Shown here one piece after another: positions 1 through 5,539 of a stretch of 5,539 bases of DNA. Origin of the DNA: Bacteriovoracaceae bacterium UBA2394 (lineage in GTDB: Bacteria > Bdellovibrionota > UBA2394). Under the pieces are notes generated by a model, which made no database searches, had not been told where the DNA came from, and was given only the letters and a program-made list of their open reading frames with translations. Position 1 is the stretch's first letter. The number at the start of each line of letters is the position of its first letter. Where the stretch lies: the NCBI GenBank assembly GCA_002343335.1, contig DDSI01000156.1, positions 1 through 5,539 of the forward strand, written 5' to 3'. Both the position numbers and the translations under genes were made by a program.

Positions 1-132
1 CCCTTCAGGAATATCACTGAGTCCCATTGAAGGAGTCAGGTGCTTCATTTCGCGGGCAGAAGCTTGGGAAACAGGGAGAAGGATCGCGGTTGAGAGGAGG
101 CCTAAGATTGCTACTTTTAAAGTCAGTTTCAC
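1..132 (-). CDS. N-terminal fragment of an exported protein (signal peptide), function unknown
   Basis: Read on the minus strand from GTG at 132-130, the frame stays open to the left edge for 44 codons and begins VKLTLKVAILGLL. It has a basic n-region (two Lys), a hydrophobic core at about residues 7-20 and an AxA-type signal peptidase I site, QASA before Arg27. The visible mature part (REMKHLTPSMGLSDIPEG) matches no family I recognise, so only export to the periplasm or outside can be inferred. Two other starts are in frame: GTG at 135-133, and ATG at 159-157, which would add nine residues. None has a well-spaced Shine-Dalgarno sequence; a GGAAGG lies too close to the ATG. I prefer 132 because it gives a normal-length signal peptide. 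The gene is divergent from the four-gene cluster and shares its upstream region with it. Confidence 0.55.
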   Translation of the reverse strand, partial: MKLTLKVAILGLLSTAILLPVSQASAREMKHLTPSMGLSDIPEG

Positions 133-203
133 CACGCAGTTAGGTATTGCAAAGAGCATGCCCTTCCATACCGCCGCGAATCCGTTTAAAAGCCATTTCC
201 AGA

Positions 204-223
204 CGACACGGCACAATGTGTCG
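204..223. promoter_or_regulatory. Inverted repeat, possible operator
   Basis: CGACAC at 204-209 and GTGTCG at 218-223 are perfect 6-bp inverted arms separated by 8 bases. The outer half-site CGACA/TGTCG is the same as in the palindrome at 268-282. On the minus strand it lies just downstream of a TTGACC -35-like box, where a bound repressor could block the leftward promoter. The role is inferred from symmetry and position only; a short RNA hairpin is the alternative. Confidence 0.3.
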
Positions 224-267
224 GTCAAAAAAGCGGCAATCTCTATGAAAACTCCCGCGGGAATGCC

Positions 268-282
268 CGACAAATTTTGTCG
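268..282. promoter_or_regulatory. Perfect 15-bp palindrome, candidate operator of the operon
   Basis: CGACAAA at 268-274, one central T, and TTTGTCG at 276-282 form a perfect inverted repeat ending 33 bases before the preferred ATG at 316. It overlaps the TTGTCG that could serve as a -35 box, a position suited to repression by a dimeric helix-turn-helix protein. Fatty-acid operons are often controlled by TetR- or GntR-type regulators that release DNA on binding acyl-CoA. That makes such a regulator plausible, but no regulator gene is in the window and I do not recognise the site as a known consensus. Confidence 0.4.
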
Positions 283-315
283 CTGCAGGCTCCGCCCCAG
301 TTTAAAGTTAAACCT

Positions 316-2367
316 ATGGGATTACTTCAGATTTCGACTGTTATCGTGCTGAGCGTGGCCTTTCTGGCCTTTGCTTCCAGTTTTGGGGATATCGTCCGTG
401 GCCTGGCTATGGGCAAGCCTAAGAATAGATGGGGGCATTTCGCTGAGCGGATTGCCATTTTTATTCGCAATGTTTTCAACCATGAAAAGCTGTTGAGACA
501 GCCGATCCCAGGAATCATTCATTTCATTATCTTTTGGGGATTCGTCATTTTGACCCTCGGAACGTTCGAGTGGTTTTATCACGGGCTGAGCGGTGGGGGC
601 GATTTCGAAAGATTCCTCGGCGCCACAGGCTACGGCTACTTCGTCTTCAGCCAGGACTTTTTTAACGCCTTTGTTTTTGTCGGTGTGGCCTTTGCTCTTT
701 ACCGACGAATCTTTGTGAAGCCTAAACGGATGGCAGACAACTCTTGGAAGTCGAGTGCGGATGCTTATTTCATTTTGAGCATGATTTGGGGATTAAACCT
801 CACCAATCTTTTAGCCAACGCGGTCCATATTCATAACGGCGTCGATGCTTTTGCAACTTGGAAACCTGTGGCAAATTGGCTCGCCGGATTTTTTCCAGAA
901 GGTGAACTCTCTGCCAACGTGTTCTACACATTTTGGTGGGCGCACTTGGCCATTGTCCTCGGATTTTTGAATTACTTACCTTTCTCTAAGCACTTTCACG
1001 TCATGATGGCTGCGCCGAATGTTTGGTTTGCAAAGACAGAACCGCGCGGTCGTTTATCCAAATTGAATTTGGAGGATGAGACCGTCGTGAAATTTGGAGC
1101 GGAAAAGGCGGAAGAACTTTCTTGGAAGAACATGCTCGACTCGTACGCGTGTACCGAGTGCGGGCGTTGCAACGAATTTTGTCCAACGGCGACGACCCAT
1201 AAAGCCCTTCGGCCTAAATCGCTCATGATTAATTTGAGGGCCACGGTCACAGAAAGAAAACCGATATTGCTGAAGCTCGCCGGTCACGGCGTAGTTTTGC
1301 CCGCGGACGATGCTGCGCTTGCAAAACTTTCCGACAGCGAGCGCGCCATCTACGCGAAAGATCTAGTGCCCGATACCTACTCGGATGAAGTGGTATGGGA
1401 TTGCACAACTTGCGGTGCTTGCGTGGAAGCATGCCCCGTCATGATCGATCACGTGGATTCGATCGTGGAAATGCGGCGCGCTCTGGTTTTGAACAAGGGA
1501 TCGAATCCTGAGGAAGCGACGAATGCCTTTCGAAATTGGGAGTCGAGCTCGAATCCGTGGGGATTCAACGAAGGATCTCGTCAAGAGTGGCTCTTTGAGA
1601 AAGGCGTGCCTAAGTATGAGGCCGACGCTGATTTTGAATTTCTCTATTACATCGGGTGCGCAGGGTCCTTCGACGATCGGAACAAGAAGGTCGTGGATTC
1701 TATCGTTCGGATTCTCCAAGTGGCCGGAGTTAAGTTTGGAATCCTGGGCAAAGAAGAAAAGTGCAATGGCGAAACTGCGCGTCGACTGGGCAATGAATAC
1801 TTAGGTCAGCAGATGATCATGGCAAATAAGGAAACTCTGTCGCGCTATAATGTGCGAAAAATTCTTACGTCCTGCCCGCATTGCTTTAATACGCTTAAGA
1901 ATGAATATCCGGATTTTGGCGGTCACTATGAAGTGATCCATCACGCTGAGTATATTAGAGATCTTTTGAAGGAAGGCAGAATCAAGATTGATGACAGAAA
2001 GATATCGAATGTGACTTATCACGATTCTTGCTATCTCGGCCGGTACAACGATATTTATGAGGCACCGCGTGAGATTATTGAAGAGATCACGAACGCCAAA
2101 CCGATTGAGATGCAACGCAGCAAAAAACAGGGATTCTGCTGCGGAGCCGGTGGTGGGCGGATGTGGCTCGAAGAAAAGACAGGGACAAGAATCAATCAAA
2201 ATCGCGCGGATGAGGTGATAGAATCGAAGGCGGGTACCGTGTGTGTAGCCTGTCCGTTCTGTATGACAATGATGTCGGACGGTCTTAAATCCAAGCAGCG
2301 CGAAGATATACAAGTTCGCGATGTCTCAGAGATAGTCGCGGAGGCGTTATCGAGTCCTCAACCGTAA
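316..2367 (+). CDS. Membrane-bound heterodisulfide reductase-like FeS oxidoreductase (EMO-type, ETF:quinone electron transfer)
   Basis: The 683-residue protein probably moves electrons from reduced electron-transferring flavoprotein (beta-oxidation) to membrane (methyl)menaquinone. Residues 1-230 form a NarI-like membrane domain with about five helices (roughly 4-24, 66-88, 106-130, 148-170, 203-222) and histidines that could bind heme b (H69, H210, H226, H228 among the candidates). Two ferredoxin-type [4Fe-4S] motifs follow: C279/C282/C285/C289 and C363/C366/C369/C373. Two CCG domains follow these: C448, C483, SCPHC at 519-523; then C572, CC at 608-609, C643/C646/C649. The second CCG set is complete; the first has KC instead of CC at 482-483. 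I chose ATG 316 because a hydrophobic helix starts at once. TTG 277 is in frame and would add 13 residues, but it overlaps the palindrome; neither has a clear ribosome site. The acyl-CoA ligase 8 bases downstream supports a fatty-acid role. A related HdrD/GlpC-like reductase with another donor is possible. Confidence 0.88.
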   Translation: MGLLQISTVIVLSVAFLAFASSFGDIVRGLAMGKPKNRWGHFAERIAIFIRNVFNHEKLLRQPIPGIIHFIIFWGFVILTLGTFEWFYHGLSGGGDFERFLGATGYGYFVFSQDFFNAFVFVGVAFALYRRIFVKPKRMADNSWKSSADAYFILSMIWGLNLTNLLANAVHIHNGVDAFATWKPVANWLAGFFPEGELSANVFYTFWWAHLAIVLGFLNYLPFSKHFHVMMAAPNVWFAKTEPRGRLSKLNLEDETVVKFGAEKAEELSWKNMLDSYACTECGRCNEFCPTATTHKALRPKSLMINLRATVTERKPILLKLAGHGVVLPADDAALAKLSDSERAIYAKDLVPDTYSDEVVWDCTTCGACVEACPVMIDHVDSIVEMRRALVLNKGSNPEEATNAFRNWESSSNPWGFNEGSRQEWLFEKGVPKYEADADFEFLYYIGCAGSFDDRNKKVVDSIVRILQVAGVKFGILGKEEKCNGETARRLGNEYLGQQMIMANKETLSRYNVRKILTSCPHCFNTLKNEYPDFGGHYEVIHHAEYIRDLLKEGRIKIDDRKISNVTYHDSCYLGRYNDIYEAPREIIEEITNAKPIEMQRSKKQGFCCGAGGGRMWLEEKTGTRINQNRADEVIESKAGTVCVACPFCMTMMSDGLKSKQREDIQVRDVSEIVAEALSSPQP

Positions 2368-2375
2368 AAAGTACG

Positions 2376-4220
2376 ATGAGTAAAACCAGTTCTTTTGCAG
2401 CAGATCTTTCCGACCCAAGATTGCTAGGTCGCACCCTGCCTGAGGGTTTTTATCGGCGTGCAAAGAAGCATCCTGAACATTCTCTCTACTTTAAGAAGGT
2501 AAATGGAAAGTGGGAGCCAACGAACTACGGAAAGGCGTTGGATTTCGTCCTGCGAACGATGGCCGGATTAAAAGCTCTCGGCTTTTCCCGCGGCCAGAAA
2601 ATCTGCATTTTTTCTGAGAATCGATTTGAATGGATGCTCACAGACTACGCTGCGCAGTGGCTCGGAGGAGCAACGACGGCCATTTATTCGACGAGCACCG
2701 AAGAGCAGATTCAATACCTGCTCGATCATTCGGAAACGACAGTTTTATTTGTCTCAGATGCTCACCATCTTTCTCGCATCCAAGCTCTTCATGGATTAAA
2801 AACTGTGAAACACATTGTGCTTTGGGATTCGATTCCGAATCCGATCATTCCCAATGGCTTGCAGCTCATGAAGGCCGAAGATTTTTTAAAGACGGCGATG
2901 TCGGAGCGAGAAGCCGAAGCGCTGTTGCCTCAAATCAATGAAGAAGACATGTGCCTTTTGCTCTACACCTCGGGTACGACCGGTGAGCCCAAGGGAGTGA
3001 TGCATAATCACCGCAATATGATGTCGGATTTGACGGCCATTCTAAAAGCGGTTCCTGGAATTGAAGAAAATAAGATTACGCTTTCGTTTCTGCCCCTCAG
3101 TCATATTTATGAAAGAACCATTCACAACATTTGGATTCAGATCGGCGTGCATGTTTATTTTGCCGAAAGCTTGGATAAATTGATTGAGAACGTTCAGGAA
3201 GTAAGACCTCAGATCATGTGCGCGGTTCCTCGAATTTTCGAAAAGATGTATGCGAAGATTCAGGAAAAGGTAAAGAATGCGCCGCCCCTTCGTAAGGAGC
3301 TGTTCTACGCGGCGATGGCTGTTGGAAAGAAAGCTTTCAAGTATCTTTATCATGGCAAGAAACTTCCGCTGCATTTGGCGGCGACGTACAAATTATTTGA
3401 CCTTCTCGTTTTCAAAAAAATTCGCGCAATTACGGGCGGTCGAGCGGAATTTTTTGTAAGTGGAGGCGCACCGCTTTCTCCAGAAATTGCGGAATTCTTT
3501 TACTACGCGGGATTTACAATTCTGGAAGGCTACGGGCTTTCCGAGAGCTGTTTGCTGTCGTGTAATATGCCGGGCCGATTAAAGATTGGAACCGTCGGAC
3601 CTGCGTTTGCCGGTGTTGAATTCAAAATCGACCCCGATGGAGAAATTTGCGTGCGCGGACCCATGATCATGATGGGGTATTATAAGAAACCCGAAGAGAC
3701 GGCAGCCGTCATCGATACGGCAGGATGGTTTCACACCGGTGATATTGGAACATTTACGTCCGATGGTAAACTTCGAATTACGGATCGAAAGAAAAACATT
3801 CTCATCAGTAGTGGTGGCAAGAACATTCTACCGGGTCCGATTGAAGCGTTCGTTGTAACGTCACCCTTTATTGAACAAGTACTGCTGATTGGTGATGGAC
3901 GCGAATTCTGTACTGCACTGATTGTTCCGGATAGAACGTACGTAGAATCCTGGTTTGCCGAGAAACGAAAAACCTTTGGTTCGTGGGAATCAGCATTGAA
4001 TGATGAAGAACTGCGTGCTGCACTTCGTGACGATCTGTTCCGTCGGCAGCGCGACTTGGCAAAACACGAACGAATTCGTCGTTTTGCCCTTCTCAATGAA
4101 CCCTTTACCGTTGAAAACGGTTTGTTAACGCCAACACTAAAGATCAAACGCCGTGAGGCCGAACGACGCTATGCATCGGTAATCGATGGCTTGTATCGCG
4201 AAGCGACAACGGATATCTGA
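2376..4220 (+). CDS. fadD: Long-chain fatty-acid--CoA ligase (AMP-forming)
   Basis: This 614-residue cytoplasmic or membrane-associated enzyme activates fatty acids with ATP and CoA through an acyl-adenylate. The adenylate-forming motifs appear in order: P-loop YTSGTTGEPKG (197-207), LPLSHIYER (239-247), the acyl-adenylate motif GYGLSES (385-391), GWFHTGD (450-456), TDRKK (469-473) hinge, SGGKN (479-483), and the C-terminal LTPTLKIKRR (584-593) holding the probable catalytic lysine, K589. Length and C-terminus fit the bacterial FadD15/eukaryotic ACSL-like branch rather than short acetyl-CoA synthetases; chain length cannot be read from sequence. No signal peptide or membrane helix is evident. 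It starts 8 bases after the oxidoreductase stop with no good Shine-Dalgarno, suggesting coupled translation. Acyl-CoA could feed beta-oxidation or prime the downstream type III polyketide synthase. Glycine and arginine codon choice shifts after about residue 455: GGT is 6 of 33 glycines before and 7 of 11 from there on. Confidence 0.93.
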   Translation: MSKTSSFAADLSDPRLLGRTLPEGFYRRAKKHPEHSLYFKKVNGKWEPTNYGKALDFVLRTMAGLKALGFSRGQKICIFSENRFEWMLTDYAAQWLGGATTAIYSTSTEEQIQYLLDHSETTVLFVSDAHHLSRIQALHGLKTVKHIVLWDSIPNPIIPNGLQLMKAEDFLKTAMSEREAEALLPQINEEDMCLLLYTSGTTGEPKGVMHNHRNMMSDLTAILKAVPGIEENKITLSFLPLSHIYERTIHNIWIQIGVHVYFAESLDKLIENVQEVRPQIMCAVPRIFEKMYAKIQEKVKNAPPLRKELFYAAMAVGKKAFKYLYHGKKLPLHLAATYKLFDLLVFKKIRAITGGRAEFFVSGGAPLSPEIAEFFYYAGFTILEGYGLSESCLLSCNMPGRLKIGTVGPAFAGVEFKIDPDGEICVRGPMIMMGYYKKPEETAAVIDTAGWFHTGDIGTFTSDGKLRITDRKKNILISSGGKNILPGPIEAFVVTSPFIEQVLLIGDGREFCTALIVPDRTYVESWFAEKRKTFGSWESALNDEELRAALRDDLFRRQRDLAKHERIRRFALLNEPFTVENGLLTPTLKIKRREAERRYASVIDGLYREATTDI

Positions 4221-4224
4221 GGGG
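4219..4224 (+). promoter_or_regulatory. Ribosome binding site deciding the nitroreductase start
   Basis: GAGGGG lies 6 bases before ATG 4231 and overlaps the last two bases of the ligase stop codon. It is the clearest Shine-Dalgarno sequence in the window. It argues for the start at 4231 rather than the upstream in-frame ATG at 4186, which would lie inside the ligase gene and lacks such a site. Confidence 0.7.
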
Positions 4225-4230
4225 CATTCC

Positions 4231-5028
4231 ATGGAATTGCGTGAGGCATTTAAGCGACGACGGACAACAAACGGTCCGTTTGATGGTCGACCCGTTTCTG
4301 CTGAACATCAGCGGATGATTATAGAAGCAGCGAGCCGTGCTCCGAGTCACTTTAACAGTCAGCCATGGCGGTTTGTTCTCATCGATGACACGCAGGTGCG
4401 TGGAAAAATTGCCGCAATTGGTGGTCGTACGATGACGCAGCTGATGGAAGGTGGACGGTTCTTTCGCCGATATCGGAAGTACTTCCGATTCAGTGCAGCA
4501 GAAATGGAAGAACGGCGCGATGGTATACTCGTTGATAAAATGCCAGGCCCCCTTCGCCCCTTTCTCAAACAGGTCCTCACCGACAAGGCTATGAAGCTTC
4601 TGTCATCCCTTGGTGTTGCACGTTTGTTGGGTGACGATAATCGAGCGTTGATTGAATCTTCGCCACTGATCCTTGCTGTGTTGCTCACAAAGGAGGAATA
4701 TGTGCCCGGTGATCTGAGTGCCTTCTACTGCACTCTGTCCATGGGAATGGCTGTTGAACACATCTGGTTACTCTGCGCCGATCTTGGAATGGGAATACAG
4801 TTTATCAGTACACCGATGGAGATTCCTGGAGCGTGGGACGAACTCAAGACAATACTTGAGGTTCCGGAAGATCTTGAGCTTATGGCCTTGTATCGACTCG
4901 GTTACGTCCCAGCCGATGCGGAACGTCCGCGTATTGACTGGAAGAGTGATCATCGTAAACGTGTTTCACAGTTAGCATTCCGGAATACGTGTGCGACTGT
5001 TGAGCCGGATGGCCCAGAGGTGCTATGA
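4231..5028 (+). CDS. Nitroreductase-superfamily FMN flavoprotein
   Basis: The 265-residue predicted cytoplasmic oxidoreductase begins with the arginine-rich FMN-phosphate segment (RRRTTNGPF, 9-17). The family signature APSHFNSQPWRFV (37-49) follows, then a conserved core helix with SMGMAVEHIWLL (170-181) and LGMG (185-188), and a C-terminal PEDLELMALYRLGYVP (212-227). Nitroreductases usually have about 180-220 residues. The extra length is a charged/aromatic stretch at about 75-145, between the FMN signature and the SSPLILAVLL strand (143-152), which may form a substrate lid. Superfamily members reduce nitro groups, quinones, flavins or enones with NAD(P)H, and some are biosynthetic dehydrogenases; the substrate here cannot be told. 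It starts 10 bases after the ligase stop and overlaps the polyketide synthase start, so it is probably co-translated with the latter and may act on its product. None of its 26 arginine codons is AGA or AGG, unlike the first operon gene. Confidence 0.87.
   Translation: MELREAFKRRRTTNGPFDGRPVSAEHQRMIIEAASRAPSHFNSQPWRFVLIDDTQVRGKIAAIGGRTMTQLMEGGRFFRRYRKYFRFSAAEMEERRDGILVDKMPGPLRPFLKQVLTDKAMKLLSSLGVARLLGDDNRALIESSPLILAVLLTKEEYVPGDLSAFYCTLSMGMAVEHIWLLCADLGMGIQFISTPMEIPGAWDELKTILEVPEDLELMALYRLGYVPADAERPRIDWKSDHRKRVSQLAFRNTCATVEPDGPEVL
5016..5022 (+). promoter_or_regulatory. Ribosome binding site of the type III PKS gene
   Basis: AGAGGTG lies just before ATG 5025, inside the end of the nitroreductase gene. 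It matches the Shine-Dalgarno core well, although only two bases separate it from the ATG. The ATGA stop/start overlap at 5025-5028 makes translational coupling likely. Confidence 0.45.
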
Positions 5029-5539
5029 AGGTCTACCTTGCCGGATTGGGTACGGCAGTTCCACCGTATGCCGCTGGACAGAGTGAGGTGCGTTCTATTG
5101 TTGAGTCGATGTTTACGGATCTGCCCGAAAAACTTCGGAAGGTTCTCGAAACGTTTCAACACGATCATATCCAACGTCGATACTTTGTTCGTCCACCCGA
5201 ATGGTATGCCGAAGAGCGTGGTTTTGGTGCGATGAACGACGTCTTCCTTGAGGAAGCAACACGTCTCGGTGCGACTGCTGCAAAACGAGCCCTGGCGGAT
5301 GCCGGCCTACAACCAACGGATGTGACGACGATTGTTGTCGCAACGTCAACCGGAATGGCCGTCCCGAGTCTGGATATCCGAATTGCCCAGGCCCTCTCCA
5401 TGTCAACGTCAGTGGCCCGACTTCCGATTGTAGGCCTTGGATGTGCGGCAGGGGTGTCAGGATTATCACGAGCCGCAGAGATATGCCGAGGTGTACAGGG
5501 AAAGACGGTTCTATTTGTTGCAGTGGAAACGTGTAGTGT
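5025..5539 (+). CDS. Type III polyketide synthase (chalcone/stilbene synthase family), N-terminal half
   Basis: The frame from ATG 5025 is open to the right edge, giving 171 whole codons of a family usually near 350-400 residues. The start MKVYLAGLGTAVPP is the family's first strand. RRYFVRPPEWY (51-61) corresponds to the conserved RxxxxPxE region, STGMAVPSLD (108-117) follows, and GLGCAAG (137-143) carries the nucleophilic cysteine C140 in the usual GxGCxxG context; VAVETCS (165-171) follows as expected. The catalytic His and Asn would lie beyond the edge. Such enzymes load an acyl-CoA on the cysteine, extend it with malonyl-CoA and cyclise it to pyrones, resorcinols or related phenolics; bacterial ones often use long fatty acyl starters. 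The acyl-CoA ligase in the same operon would suit that, but this is inference. KAS III (FabH) is the main alternative and is less likely given the RRYFVRPPEWY and GLGCAAG segments. Confidence 0.85.
   Translation, partial: MKVYLAGLGTAVPPYAAGQSEVRSIVESMFTDLPEKLRKVLETFQHDHIQRRYFVRPPEWYAEERGFGAMNDVFLEEATRLGATAAKRALADAGLQPTDVTTIVVATSTGMAVPSLDIRIAQALSMSTSVARLPIVGLGCAAGVSGLSRAAEICRGVQGKTVLFVAVETCS

Larger units (their letters stand above)
133..315. promoter_or_regulatory. Divergent intergenic region with inverted repeats
   Basis: This roughly 180-base gap separates the leftward exported-protein gene from the rightward operon, so it should carry both promoters. I see no strong -35/-10 pair on either strand. 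The best + strand candidate is TTGTCG (277-282), 18 bases, then TTTAAA (301-306), with four of six matches in each box; it would place the transcript start only a few bases before the ATG at 316. On the minus strand TTGACC (228-223) resembles a -35 box but has no -10 partner at the right distance. Three inverted repeats lie here: 204-223, 253-262 (TCCCGCGGGA, a perfect 10-bp palindrome) and 268-282. An open frame running from 158 into the next gene shows no sign of coding. Confidence 0.5.

Noticed and set aside
204..223. Rho-independent terminator
   Set aside because: The stem is only 6 bp with an 8-base loop, and no run of T follows on either strand that fits a terminator; an operator or chance repeat is more likely.
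158..352. 64-codon open frame on the + strand across the intergenic region
   Set aside because: It overlaps the start of the membrane oxidoreductase in another frame, crosses the palindromic region, has no recognisable domain and has no Shine-Dalgarno sequence.
1801..2313. 170-codon minus-strand open frame inside the oxidoreductase gene
   Set aside because: It lies wholly antisense to the well-supported CCG domains, and its translation shows no family motif; it is a by-product of the sense codon pattern.
3731..4147. 138-codon minus-strand open frame inside the ligase gene
   Set aside because: It is antisense to conserved ligase motifs, and its arginine/serine-rich translation is typical of a shadow frame.
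4186..4230. Upstream ATG extension of the nitroreductase
   Set aside because: It would overlap the ligase C-terminus by 35 bases, adds 15 residues not seen in the family, and lacks the good ribosome site present before ATG 4231.
5113..5469. 118-codon minus-strand open frame near the right edge
   Set aside because: The + strand frame here encodes clear type III PKS motifs including the active-site cysteine; the antisense frame matches nothing.

Overview
The window reads as bacterial chromosome (mid-range GC, short gene spacing). It holds one divergent gene fragment on the left and four co-directional + strand genes that look like a single operon. EMO-type membrane FeS oxidoreductases beside fatty-acid genes are found in syntrophic Firmicutes and in deltaproteobacterial, Bdellovibrio-like and myxobacterial lineages. 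The left half would fit such a host, but nothing here fixes the taxon. Codon use changes inside the second operon gene, so left and right halves may differ in ancestry.

Layout: 1-132 (minus strand, runs off the left edge) is the start of a gene for an exported protein; only a signal peptide and a few mature residues are visible. 133-315 is a divergent intergenic region with three inverted repeats, including a perfect 15-bp palindrome at 268-282. 316-2367 encodes a membrane-anchored iron-sulfur oxidoreductase: a NarI-like membrane domain, two [4Fe-4S] motifs and two CCG domains, the architecture of ETF:(methyl)menaquinone oxidoreductase. 2376-4220 is a complete long-chain acyl-CoA ligase. 4231-5028 is a nitroreductase-superfamily flavoprotein with an enlarged middle segment. 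5025-5539 (runs off the right edge) is the N-terminal half of a type III polyketide synthase (chalcone/stilbene synthase family) with its nucleophilic cysteine visible. It overlaps the nitroreductase stop codon by four bases.

How the genes may work together: the ligase activates fatty acids to acyl-CoA. Acyl-CoA can enter beta-oxidation, whose ETF electrons the first enzyme would pass to the quinone pool. Acyl-CoA is also the usual starter for bacterial type III PKSs that make alkylpyrones and alkylresorcinols, with the nitroreductase as a possible redox partner. This degradation-plus-polyketide arrangement is inference from gene order.

Main points for a second look: the related palindromes upstream of the operon, the ligase-nitroreductase-type III PKS grouping, and a codon-use shift inside the ligase gene near 3740 that could mark recombination, transfer or a chimeric assembly join. 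I saw no tRNA, rRNA, CRISPR array, insertion sequence or clear rho-independent terminator.
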